64,000 bases of DNA, from the NCBI GenBank assembly GCA_951213105.1, contig OX578134.1, positions 140,442,116 through 140,506,115 on the forward strand, written 5' to 3'. Positions within the stretch are counted from its first letter, which is position 1, and each line of letters begins with the position of its first letter. Positions 11,936-23,082 of this stretch are shown piece after piece. The stretch is from Amaurobius ferox (Eukaryota > Arthropoda > Arachnida > Araneae > Amaurobiidae). The notes beneath the pieces were generated by a model. It saw nothing but the letters and a program-made list of their open reading frames with translations. It made no database searches and was not told the DNA's origin. The position numbers and the translations under genes are program-made.

Positions 11936-12892
11936 TACTTTCCATATATACATAATGTAAAAGGAAAGTATTGTGACGGGGTCGAAAATTCGAATTCGAG
12001 TTTGCGACAGGAGAGCACGTTTCAAGCATCTCTGATCACGAATCAAACATTTTTGAAGTGATGTCTGTGTGTGTGAAAGTATGTGTGTGTGTGTGTGTGT
12101 ATGTGTCAGTGAGCCTTTGGAGACGATAACTGACGAATGCATGGACCTATTCAAACAAAATTTGGAACAAAAATCATAATTTGTAAACACTGGAAGCCTA
12201 TTGTGTTTAAACGCAATGGAATGGTCAGAACCCCTCTAAATTTTCGAGTGAAATTTTGAAAAAATCGTCAAAAAATCGTCAAAAAATCAAAAACCGCTAA
12301 TAAAGTTGCGCAACTAGACATATCTTATGTAATTTTTCATTAGAAAACGATTGAAATAAATTTTAGAACGCTAACATGAACCGTTCTCGAGATATTGCAC
12401 CTTTTTAAAAAAAATTATCGAAAAGTCATATAAAATAAAATAAAAATATTTACTATTGAGAAACATGTTCACTTTTTATATGTAATACCATGCGATAAAT
12501 TTGGTGACATCATTCTCGTGGATCTAGCTCGTTCCATTTATGAAAAAAGATACTTTGAGTAATACTTTTGTATTTGAACGCCAATAGTCATTTATCTGCT
12601 GTAAGAATAACTTATTTCTCCTTCCATAACGCTTGGCGAGATTTTGGCGACGAATTTGGCGGAATTTCGCCAACTTGGCGACATTTTAAATTGTTGCCAA
12701 ATTAATAAAAAATTTCGCCAAATGGAAAAATATGGCGCTAAATCAATGAAAATGACGACTAATTGAAGAAAATTCAATATCTTGGAAAGAATATAAGTAT
12801 ATGCTATAAGAATAACAGTTTTTTTAACTGTAAAAGTAGTAAATTCATTACATTGTATAAGGAAAGTCATGTGCTGCCGACATCAGATTTTT
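11936..12892 (-). mobile_element. Family A repeat (A3), complete, head to tail with A2
   Basis: Palindrome at 11936-11976, GACGGGGTCGAAAATTCG, (GT)n at 12066-12101, core ACGATAACTGACGAATGC, GGCGA region at about 12632-12722, and the complete terminus ATAAGGAAAGTCATGTGCTG then CATCAGATTTTT at 12855-12892. It follows A2 directly in the same orientation, sharing only the TTTTT junction. Confidence 0.9.
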
Positions 12893-14171
12893 AATTAAAT
12901 ATTTGTTCTATTACTGTGCAACTTCTATATTAATATTAATTCTGTATTTGGGGAACTATACTGTGTTAGTAAGTAACACATGGAATATAGTTATGAAGTT
13001 AAGAAAGAATTAATCTCGTATATAATTCCCTGCTATAGAAAAATATCTGGCAAATATGTTTCAAAACAATAGTTTTTATCTTATTACGTTTCGCAGCCGA
13101 TATTCGATTTCGAACTTGATCAGCAGGAAATAAGATAAATGACGGACCAATCTAAGGGTAGGAATCAACCATGCTTTGACAAAGTAACAAAAACATAAAC
13201 GGAAATAAACAAGCGTTTTCTTTCTTAGTTCTGCATTGCTGCTACTCTCAAAATAAAAGTAGTATATTTTAGTCCTTTCAGGTCATTTCCTGTTCTGATT
13301 TTCTGCCATTCAGAAACTAGATATAGGCGAATGTCAGAACAAGTTTTCTTTCTGCCTATAATATATTATATGAAGATACAGATTCCTGTTTTACGTGGGG
13401 ATATATATTTCCCAACTTAACAACTAAAGGGAATTGGAATAAAATGCATTACAATAGGCAGTGACCAGCTATGAAATGCAAAGGGTGCAATATATAGTCA
13501 TCTAATTTTTCTTTCGAAACTTTATTTTTTATTTGTTTCAGAATTACATACTTGTCTAGATTTATTGTATATTTACATTGTCTTTTCTATCCCATCACTT
13601 CGTTAAATATCGGAAAATCGTCCTTGATCTTTCTTTTTGAAAACTGGGGAGCTCTGCTATTGTTCGCTGACACTAACCAACCACGTATTTTAATTTACTA
13701 AAAACCATATATACATTGCTTGCTTCTTTCAAACACTTATTGCAAAAAAAAAAAAATAATAATTTTTTTATTTACATTTTCCAAACATGGCCATCTTTTA
13801 TTTTCTTATGTAATCAACATTAAAAATGTTATTAATTGCAATAATTTTCATAATATTTGGTGACATTTCTGATGCATGTGGTGAAACATTAAATATACCC
13901 CCCCCCCCATCCAGTGAATTTTATATTACTTGACATTATTAAATTATTTATTCATATCGTAATTATTTTAGTTTTTTGTACTTGGTGGCTTTAAAGAGTT
14001 TGATATTCAAATATGTAACTATATTAAAATATGAAATTGCTGTTTTGGTGGAAACAAATATTGTTCACAATAAAAAAGTATTTATTGAAAGACAATATTT
14101 TTTAAGTGTCTGCCTAACACCATACCACATTATAAAAGCATAAATGAAACAAACACGCGCACACAAAAAAA
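12893..14171. other. AT-rich DNA, no gene seen
   Basis: Homopolymer runs (A13 at about 13746, C9 at about 13902) but no recognised domain, RNA or mobile element. Confidence 0.55.
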
Positions 14172-15098
14172 GCTGATGTGGGCAGCACATGAGTTTCCGT
14201 ATAATGCTATGAATTTACTACTTTTACAGTAAAAAAAAATAGAATATTCTTATAGTAGATACTTATATTCTTTCCAAGATATTGAATTTTCATCAATTAG
14301 TCGCCATTTTCATTGATTTAGAGTCACTTTTATCCATTTGGTGAGATTTTCGTTAATTTGCAACATTTAAAAAAGTCGCTAAGTTAGCGACATTCATCCA
14401 AATTCATCGTCAAAATGTCGCCAAGCGTTATGGATGGAGAAATGGGTTATTCTTATAGCAGATAAATGCCTATTGGCATTCAAATGCAAAAGTATTACTC
14501 AAAGTAGCTTTTCTCATGAATGAAACGAGTTAGATCCATGGGAATGATGTCACCAAATTTATGGCATAATATTACACATGAAAGATAAACATGCTTTTCA
14601 ATAGTTACTATTTTTTAAATTTATGGGATTTTTTGATAAATGTAGTTGAAGAATGGGCAATATATCTAAAACAGTTCATGCTAGAGTTCTAAAGTTTATG
14701 TCAATCGATTTCTCAGGAAAAATTACATAAAAAATGTCTATTTGCGTAACTTTGTTAAAAATTTTGATTTTTTGATGATTTTTTCAAAATTTCACTCGAA
14801 AATTTAGGGGGACTCTGAACATTCGATTGAACTTAAAAGCAATAGGCTTCCAGCATTAGTGGATTGTAATGTTTGTACCAAATTGCATCCGAATCGCTTC
14901 ATTCGTTCGTGAGATATCGTCTCCACAGACTCACTGACACGTACTTTTACACACACACACACACACACACAGACATCACCTCCAAAATGTTCGTAATCAG
15001 GGATACTTGAAACTTACTCTCCTGTCGAAAAGTAGAATTCGAATTTTCGACCCCGTCATAATACTTTCCTTATACATTATTGTATATAAGGGAAGTAA
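14172..15098 (+). mobile_element. Family A repeat (A4)
   Basis: Starts GCTGATGTGGGCAGCACATG (one base unlike the usual TCTGATG), continues through the GGCGA region (degenerate, about 14338-14430), the core and (CA)n at 14949-14970, then GACCCCGTCATAATAC and the terminal palindrome CTTTCCTTATACATTATTG / TATATAAGGGAAG at 15064-15098. All family segments are present in order. Confidence 0.9.
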
Positions 15099-15885
15099 AA
15101 ATATATATTCACCCACCGCGAATATTTGTTTATTAAAATGTATTTAACATCCAGTCACTAAATATCAGCACAGGGAATAATTACTGTCTTCGAGTGTAAA
15201 CACTAAAACTGTAAATATTTTAAGCAATAATTGCAATTTCACATATAAATTATTTTTATTCATTGTCGCACAAAGTACCTTAAATTGAAGTCAGCGTAAT
15301 TAATGTTTTAAGAGAAGTAATACAACCATAAACTAACAAAATTAACCATATTGCCATCAAATACTGTTTACGCAATTACTCCGAAGAAGTTTACAGAAGT
15401 TACAAATATTTAATTATAGCATGATGCGTCTCTTTCGAAAGTATTTCAATGTAATTAAACTCGCATTCGAAATACGCAGACAACCTTTGCTAATATGTAC
15501 CCAGATAACAAAGAAAAGAACTGTACTGAAATAAATATGCTACTTCGATAGACATGAGAATGATTTGCAATTAGTTTTTGGGAATTTTATTAGAATGTCT
15601 TCATTAAACGTAAACATATATTCTAATATTTCTCTCAATATATATAATAATAGTATTATGTGTTTCGGTTTCTCCAGATCATCCGAAAGCTCACTGTGAC
15701 ATATAAGAATGAATATGTTTTAATTTGTAGTACTGAACATGGGACAGAATCTAGGGGAACCGAATTTTCGATTTCCACTCCAGGTACTGAAAAAATGGTA
15801 CTTTTCGAAAATTACTTCCAAATACTACAGAAATATTCCTGTATAAACCAGATGAATTTATATTTCTGTATATATATCTTCTTCT
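15099..15885. other. AT-rich DNA, no gene seen
   Basis: The plus-strand frame at 15660-15917 runs into the 3' end of the LINE pseudogene on the other strand and shows no recognised motif. A short tract GAAGAAGATATATATACAG (minus strand) directly follows the LINE stop codon and could be its 3' tail. Confidence 0.5.
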
Positions 15886-16849
15886 TTAAGAGCTTAACAA
15901 CCTGTTACAGGTCTTAGCTGCCTCGACAGCACGCCTCTTCCAACACCGTCGGTCCAAAGCGACTCTTTGCCAGTTTTTAATTTTCAAAATGTCGATGTCA
16001 TTCACAATGTCGTCTAATCATCTAGTCGAACGTCTGCCCCGGGCGCGGGTACCTCCAGGGTTCTTAAAAGTGTACAATTTAGTCGGGTTGTTTTCAGGGG
16101 TTCTCCAGACAAGTCCGAGGCATCTCAATCTGTTACTTCGGATGATTTGTGTAACTTGAGGCTCTTTGTAGAGTCTATAAAGTTCAAAATTATATCTGGT
16201 TCTCCAGCATCCTTGTTCTTGTACAGGCCTGAATATAGTTCTTAACACTTTTCTTTCAAAAGTCTCCAGGGCACGCTGGACGTCTAAATTTCAAGTCCAA
16301 GTTTCGCTAGCATACAGCAGCACAAGTAGTATAAGTGTCTTGTATAGTCTCATTTTAGTTCTTCGGCTAACAAGCCTGGATCTTAAATGTTTTTTTAGTC
16401 CAAAGAAACATTTATTGGCCGATTTTATTCTGTAGTTAATTTCGACTTTCAACAAATTTTGGTCATTGATAGTAGCTCCAAGGTATTTGAATTCACTAAC
16501 CCTTTCAAATATATGACCATTTATGCAAAAAGGGTTGTAGTTCCCAGACGCGGACGGGACTTCCATAAACTTTGTCTTGTCCTCATTGATAGTGAGGCCC
16601 ATGTCTGTAGAAGAGATTTCAAGGGCACGAAAGGCCTCTTTCACTGCCCTTTCAGATCTTCCAATGATGTCAATGTCGTCTGCGTAGGCCAATAAATACT
16701 GCGACCTATTCCAGAGAGTGCCTCTTCGGTCTAATCCGCTATCTTGGATGCATTTCTCCAATGCGAGATTGAAGAGCAGGCAGGCAAGCGAGTCTCCCTG
16801 ACGCAGTCCTCTTTCAGTAGCAAACGGCTCAGAAATCTGTATATATATA
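15886..16849 (-). pseudogene. LINE reverse transcriptase, 3' part, two in-frame stops
   Basis: The minus strand encodes the second half of a non-LTR retrotransposon reverse transcriptase. Visible in order: ISEPFATERGLRQGDSLACL (RT motif with the QGD turn), AYADDIDIIG (the catalytic YADD box, intact), MGLTINEDKTKFM, EFKYLGATI, then LLYASETWT. An in-frame TGA follows at about 16291. The same frame continues ALETFERKVLRTIF, RLRCLGLVWRTPENN, GGTRARGRRSTR. A second TGA (16018) falls where relatives have Trp (RTRW), after which LDDIVNDIDILKIKNWQRVA and VEAAKTCNRLLSS run to a TAA at 15886. No frameshift is seen over 960 bp. The 5' part (endonuclease, early RT) is missing; the fragment abuts a DNA transposon at 16850. 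RTE-like or a related LINE clade is likely, but I cannot fix the clade. Confidence 0.88.
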
Positions 16850-17580
16850 CAGGGTGTATATAAATCAACCCTCTGTTTTGACAAAATAAAAGGGTTGGTA
16901 GAACACATCAAGATGAACAATATTTACAATAGAACCTAGAATCGCATTCCACTCTAAGTGTCAGAAAAGCGTAAAGTGAAAGTTGAACTATCAACAGTGA
17001 AAATAAGGAGAATTAACGTAATCATGAGTTGCACAATCCCATTTATTTACACCAGAGAAAGTTTCAAAGTAGATGTTCAAAGTGATGGCTAAGGGTGTCG
17101 TTGCACAATTCATACCGGCAAATGAACGACTGGCGCACCCTCTCGAAGGCATCTGGTGTCTTGTTTATCCTGTCCGCTGCAACAACAATTCTCGCGACGA
17201 GATTTTCTACGGAGTCCGCAGGCGTCTCGTACACACATAATTGTATATGTCTCCAGAAGAAGAAGTCCAGTGGGTTGAGATCCGGTGAGCGTGGAGGCCA
17301 AGCCACAGATCCACTACGTCCAATCCATCGTCCGGGATATGAGGCATTCAAGAAATGTCGGATGACTAGAAATGACGATGATGCTCTAGAGATGTGATAC
17401 TTCTCCGACACGATAGCTATGTCGTCCGAAGTGGTGGCTTGTGCTTGTCTGACGTGTTTCAAAGTTGCTCTTTTCTGGCACTCAGAGTGGAATACGACAT
17501 TAGGTTCCATACTAAATATTGTTTGCCTTGATGGGTTCTATCATTCCTCTTATTTTGTCAGAACAGTTTATATACCCCTG
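16850..17580 (-). mobile_element. Tc1/mariner-type transposon, internal deletion derivative
   Basis: The ends are inverted repeats: CAGGGTGTATATAAA then TCTGTTTTGACAAAATAA at the left, and, reverse complemented, CAGGGGTATATAAAC then TGTTCTGACAAAATAA at the right, flanked by TA on both sides as expected for this superfamily. Inside, a minus-strand frame of 148 codons (17064-17510) encodes the transposase C-terminus: FLNASYPGRWIGRSG, then WPPRSPDLNPLDFFFW, matching the SPDLxPxD/E region that holds a catalytic acid in IS630/Tc1/mariner enzymes, then VYETPADSVENL and FERVRQSF. The first ~50 residues do not join the family normally. At 731 bp the element is about half the usual length, so the middle of the transposase has probably been lost. 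It cannot make a full transposase, but both ends are present, so it might have been mobilised in trans. Confidence 0.85.
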
Positions 17581-17582
17581 TA

Positions 17583-19420
17583 TATAGCATCGATCATGAA
17601 ACATATTCTAATCAAATCTGATCTCTGGTTCCCCCCGCCCCTCCCCCTGGGAGAGAGAAAATGTTTTTTAACGAGATGCATTTCTAGACACTCCCGCTGA
17701 ATTGTAATCACTGAATATTCGCACACTAATAAAATAATGAAAGACTAGCAAATTATTTTCAGCTCCTCCAGGGTGCCCCACAGTGACGTGGAAATCTGCA
17801 CGCGTGTGACATCAACTGCGAAATACAACCTAAGATCCAATTTTTGATTAAGACCATTATTTTCAGCACTAAGTACCATGCATTATTAAATAATACAAAA
17901 TTTATTAAATACTTAATTCTAAGAAAGTTATTTTTTCTGTCATTGCTACACTTATATACTAGTAATCTACATAATTTTATATGTATTTAATTCAGTATAT
18001 GTCAGTACCACAAAAATTCATATTTGTTTTATAGAATAGTTCTCTAACAGGAAATTTTAAATTTGAACATTTAATAGAAAAATATAGTTAGAATTGCACT
18101 CCCGCTAAATATAACGCAATTCACTATACGGTTATTATGCAGTGGCCTTACTAGGCACTTTTATTATGCATTGGCCAGACTAAGACTCTTAGGGCAGACA
18201 GTGATAGCCGATACTGACGATAGCACTAACAAAATTTGATATGTCATAATTTTGGTGTATAAATTTTTGGCATGTACATGGAACACATAGCTAATTCTCT
18301 TTTGTTATTGTTGACATCAATTATTGTCTGCTGACGAGTGCTTAATTGCGAAACAGAAACATGATGATATTATCTGTAATAGAAGCGTGATCTGTAATAG
18401 AAGAAGTCTGCGTGTAGGAACTTGTCAGTTGCAGTCTAGTTCAGCCTAAACATTTTTTTTTTATAAAAGTCGGAGCCTGGAAACGTGGCAGGGCTGAAAT
18501 TGACTGTCTTCATAAAGGATTGCAAAATTAAGACAAATAGTAAGTGTTCTTATTCCCACAGCAAGTATAGGCTATTACATGTTGATAAGCACATAATGGG
18601 AATGAAACCGGTCTAAGAACACTGGTATCTAAAATGATAGCGCGATCCCATCTTTAGAATCGCTTCTATAGGTGGGTTTAGCGAGTACACGAGCATAAAA
18701 ATGAAGTTTTTTAGATACAATTTCAACGGACCCCAAACACTTTATAGTGTCTTATGTATCGCATGTGATTAATAATTACGAAAAACTCTAAAATAATAGA
18801 TTGTTTCACGATTTATTAAATATTATTTAATTCTACGAGATTCATATAAATATTAAAATTATATGTTTTATGTAAACTTTTATTCCATTCATTTATTTTC
18901 ATTTAAATATAGATAATGTAAATATATATTTAAGTGCAATGTTTCCTTTACAGCTCAGAAATTCATTGCCATTGTTCTATATATTAGGAAACTAAACTAT
19001 TTGAATCTTTAGTTCAATAAGAGTAAATATGTTATACAGGGAATACATCATGCTTGATTCATTTTTGAAAGCGATATTTCAACAAAGCGGGATTTTGTGA
19101 AATTGCTAAAGGCGAAACCTGCTGTTTGTCTGATTTCTTTCAGTTAAATTGAAACATTAATTTCAGCGGTAAATATTTGAGTTTCAGATACTTAAAAATC
19201 CAAAATTTGTGAAAGGTATATATCAAAAAATATTACCTGGAAATGTCGTCCTCTTACAATTATTAAAGAAAATAATAACCGCAAATTTTAATTTTGCATT
19301 AGTAGATTTTTGAACCGCAATTTCGATTTGCTTGGGAAAATATTTGCTTTCCATTATTTTGTTGAGTGTTTTATAATATACTTGATATGTAGTATACATG
19401 CATAGTCTAGTCTCAAATAA
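17583..19420. other. Unassigned DNA, no gene seen
   Basis: Just right of the transposon I cannot recognise continuing LINE coding sequence. A related TGCAGTGGCC/TGCATTGGCC pair occurs at about 18138 and 18167, and CTGTAATAGAAG is repeated near 18376-18402. No domain or structural RNA is recognised. Confidence 0.5.
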
Positions 19421-19475
19421 CTAATCTCAAGTATATTATAGATGTAGTATACATCTATAATGTACTTGAGGTTAG
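19421..19475. repeat. 26-bp hairpin with a 3-nt loop
   Basis: Left arm 19421-19446 (CTAATCTCAAG, TATATTATAGATGTA) pairs with right arm 19450-19475 (TACATCTATAAT, TACTTGAGGTTAG) with two mismatches. AT-rich but with a mixed-sequence outer stem. Confidence 0.85.
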
Positions 19476-19770
19476 TGATTCGGTATAGTATGTCTAATAG
19501 ATCGTGCATGATAGTTTCAATTCAATGTCACAATTTATTTTTAAGAAAGACAAGCCGCCGCTGCGTTGGTCGTAACTTAAAATATTTGCTAATTATAGTA
19601 GTGTTCTAAATGCTACTATTCTGCAAGAGTTCCTATTGATATATTAATTTAATTTCCTCTTAAAATTTGATTTAAGAATATCTATTGTCGCTATTCAAAA
19701 TTATTTTCGAAGTTAAATCGGAAGAGTGAAACCTTTTGGTCAAGTTCTTAACCCTAAAAAGCTACGATAG

Positions 19771-19927
19771 GGTACACTTGTGTACCACAGTGGGTTGATT
19801 TAATGTATTTCAGAGTTAACCTTTACATTACGGCTCCAAGAATCAACTGTCAACTCCACAGTGGGTTGATTTAATGTATTTCAGAGTTAACATTTACATT
19901 ACGGCTCCAAGAATCAATTGTCAACTC
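19771..19927. repeat. Two tandem copies of a 71-bp unit next to a 16-bp palindrome
   Basis: GGTACACTTGTGTACC at 19771-19786 is a perfect palindrome with a 2-nt centre. From 19786 a unit starting CACAGTGGGTTGATTT is repeated at 19857 with about two differences over 70 bp, which indicates a recent duplication. The following AACTCCATAACGG breaks the repeat. Confidence 0.88.
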
Positions 19928-21656
19928 CATAACGGCAAAATAACTGAAAATTCCATCCCTCTAAATAAACACCTTGAATGACCTTGTCTTTTGTTCGTAA
20001 CTCGCTCCCCCTTCAATCAGGAGGAACTTGAAGGAAAGACTGCAGGCATTCTTCAAGTTTTCAGAAGAAGATTGAGAGTTTCAAGAAAATTTCAGTGGTA
20101 CAACTGTTGTACCACCGTAAGGAAAAGATTAAAGCAATTTAAAGCGAGTCAACATAATCCCAAAAGAAAATGCTAAATTATGAACATCATATGTACCCTT
20201 GCTATTTAAGCTATTTCAACAAACGGCTAAAACACAGTAGAAATAAATGAGTTTGAAAAGTATTTGCCGAAGTAAAAATATAACTTAACATTGAAAATAT
20301 TAATTATTCCCGTAAAATTATATCCCAAGGTCGTAAATGATACTACCTTATCAAATAGATGATATAATTCACTTACACAAATTGATATAAAATAAATTTT
20401 ATTAGTTGAACCTTATAAATTGAATGAAAATCATCTGCCGCACATGTGCAATAGGTTGAATTACTTTGCTAAAGAATTGATATAATGTTCTTCAAATAAT
20501 GTTCCGGCAAAAAATTCACGATGATATTCACATTAAAGGCTTACCTTTGCATTTTTATTAATATCTCGACAACTTCTGGTTCTCAAGATTCACAACCTGG
20601 AGAATGTTATCTGCAGTCAGGTAGAAAATAACCATGCAAAGTAATTTTTCCCATGCAACTCTTTAAAAAATCCTTCAAAAACTATGGATTTGTATAGTCA
20701 GCAAATAGATAGACATTCCATTTTATACATACAGATGCATATAGAACTTCAAAAATAAATCTCAAACTGCACTAAGTTGTACCACAATTTCCATCTCCAT
20801 TTGAAACAATTTTCTTACTAGCGTAGGGAAAATGAACATTCGAGTAATTATCTAATCATAAATATAGGACAACATTTTATTTTGGAGTAATGCAATTAAG
20901 CAGTCGATTGATTCTTTGTGCAACAAATTATCCAATTTGTATTTTACCAAAAATATATGTTCGAGTAATTTGTCTATTCTTAAATTTAAGGCTAAATTTT
21001 GTTTTGGAATAAAGAAATTAAGCAGTCCAGTGAATCTTTCTGAAACGAAACCTTCAGTTGGTCTATATAGCCCTAACTTGAAACATATGATTTAACGAGA
21101 AAATGCACACTTTATTTGTAATAAATCTTTTTGAACAACACATTTACACAGTATGCAAAGTGTTTATTATCGGTAACATGATCATCTCAGATTTGTTCAG
21201 CTTTGTTATAATAACAGTTTTCGTAGTAGTTGTTATAATATTCAGCTTTGTTATAATTAAAGTTCCGTTATATTTCGTCTAAAACGCTTATTGCAATTGA
21301 TGATGGATGAATATAAATATATATATTTAGTCATCCTGATAAACTTGCATACTATAATATTTAGTAATTTTAAATTCGTAGGGATAGCGTAATTTTGCAA
21401 AGTAAAATATAAAGTAAATTGAAAGAAAAATTATATATTTTCGTAAAAGTGAGATATGTCCATCATAAATAAGAAGTGTTCTGGTATTCGAAAAATTTAG
21501 AGAAAATGGAAAAACTCAATAAAAATGGGCTGTCCTATTTTCTAGGTGAATAAAGTAAATAAACATTTTAAATAAATTCACTTGTAGGGACATAAAATAA
21601 AATATTTATAAGATTTGAAAACCCGAATAAGATTTGAGACTAAACAATCACCGAGG

Positions 21657-21689
<33 letters not shown>

Positions 21690-22404
21690 ATAATTTATAT
21701 TATGTTGCTATTAAATTTATACATTTATGATAAAGAAACAATGATGAAAAAATATGCGAAAATGAAAATAGGTTAATAGACCATGCCAGTATTATAATTT
21801 GACACTTAGCAAAATAACGATATTGGAATCTTCAGATAAGAACATCATACAAATAAATAGCTCCCTTCGTGTGAAATAATTTTTTAAGTCAATATCAAGT
21901 TTGTTAAAGCATACAATCCATCTTTAGCTTTCCAATTGGGTTTATAAAACGATATTTGCTTTTAAGAATGTTAAGGAAGAAATACACAAGGTTTGGCAAC
22001 TTGAGCCGAGACAAAAAGTGTTTTTCTTTCTTGTCAAAACGTTTATAAATACAAATTTAATCGAAAATGTTTCTTTTTTAAATACTCACAAAAATGAAAT
22101 ATTAGAACTAACGTATGTATATAGTATTCGCTTATTAGTAAAAATATATAATTTATGCAAAACAAGTCTATAAAATTGTTTGCACAGTTAAAGCACTTAG
22201 CTTGTAATTTTTACTTTTTGGAATAAATCAATCTACCGTTAAACAGTAAATATTCATTTAAAACTAAGGTTTCACATTCAATTTATTTACATTATATCTT
22301 TGGAAGCACGGTAGAGTAACTCCTTAAATAGAAACAATTGTATTGTAAAAGAAATCCGCCAAGTAATGAAAAACTTCAGCCAAGAAAAGGAATGAAATCA
22401 CATA
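19928..22404. other. AT-rich DNA, no gene seen
   Basis: A 61-codon plus frame at 19991-20176 (basic, RRRLRVSRKF and VRKRLKQF) is unrecognised and probably chance. An (AT)n tract lies at about 21658-21692. The paired sequences near 20830 and 20950 (ATTCGAGTAATTATCTAATC versus TTCGAGTAATTTGTC, each followed by CAACATTTTATTTTGGAGTAA-like sequence) are a diverged ~125-bp duplication. Confidence 0.5.
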
Positions 22405-22731
22405 GTTTGGCACCAAGTAAAATTCCATCCTGTTGGGAATGTACCTCTAACGTTTTCCAATTATATCTAGAATAAGAAAAGTGCCAAAAGAGAACGAGGA
22501 GAGGCTCAATATAATTTAGCGTCATGCCCGTTAATTATTGGGGTGTACATAAAGTCGCTTCAGTGCAGTGCGGCTGCACTAAACCATTCCTCGTAAACCC
22601 TAATCCAGTCAAAGTGCCAAGGTATATTGAACCTTCCCTTGTTCGTTTTCGGCATTTTCTTACTCTAGATATAAGTTAAAAGTTTTGATGTGCACTCCTG
22701 CCTGGATGGACTCGTACTGGGCGCCAAAACC
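22405..22731. repeat. Imperfect palindrome of about 325 bp
   Basis: The left arm (TTTGGCACCAAGTAAAATTC, CATCCTG, later TTATATCTAGAATAAG and GAGGCTCAATATA) pairs with the reverse complement of the right arm (TTTTGGCGCCCAGTACGAG, CATCCAGG, TTATATCTAGAGTAAG, GGTTCAATATA) over about 150 bp with many mismatches. The best part is 22462-22514 against 22622-22673, and the centre lies in a GTGCAGTGCGGCTGCACTA stretch near 22570-22590. No target duplication is obvious. It may be a foldback or MITE-like element, or it may encode a long hairpin RNA. Confidence 0.75.
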
Positions 22732-22819
22732 GAGGCCAGAATAGCTGGAATTCATTACTTTCTTAAAAGTAAAATCAGATCTGGAAATTAACACAAGCAA
22801 ATACACATATATGGCTCCT

Positions 22820-22882
22820 TTTCCCGACCGTTCAAATGGCTGCTCAAGTCATAGGACGAGTCGTAGGGTTTGGGTCTTCAAC
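22820..22882 (+). repeat. SINE-like type 2 tail fragment
   Basis: TTCCCGACCGTTCAAATGG, then GAGTCGTAGGGTTTGGGTCT and TCAAC. The same segment order (CCGGCCG.., GGTTGGACGGTCTGGGTCTC, AAC) is at 33331-33393 and, on the minus strand, at 42970-43027. Confidence 0.55.
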
Positions 22883-23082
22883 ATATATGACTCAGAAAAT
22901 ATTAACAATCGACAACAGCTGGCAGTGGACTCTTAACACACCTGATTCAGATATTTGCATTTAGTACTTCAACTACCACAAATCTATGCATTGCCAAATT
23001 CAACCAGGAGCTATCACCAAAACTGATAAAAAAATGTCTTATCTTCAAAAGAAAATAGTCCCCATTGGTCTAAATAAAAAAA

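Noticed and set aside
16459..16695. Plus-strand 78-codon frame opposite the LINE
   Set aside because: It is the shadow of the reverse transcriptase frame on the other strand.
17095..17700. Plus-strand frames within and beyond the mariner-type element
   Set aside because: They are antisense to recognised transposase sequence and carry no motif of their own.
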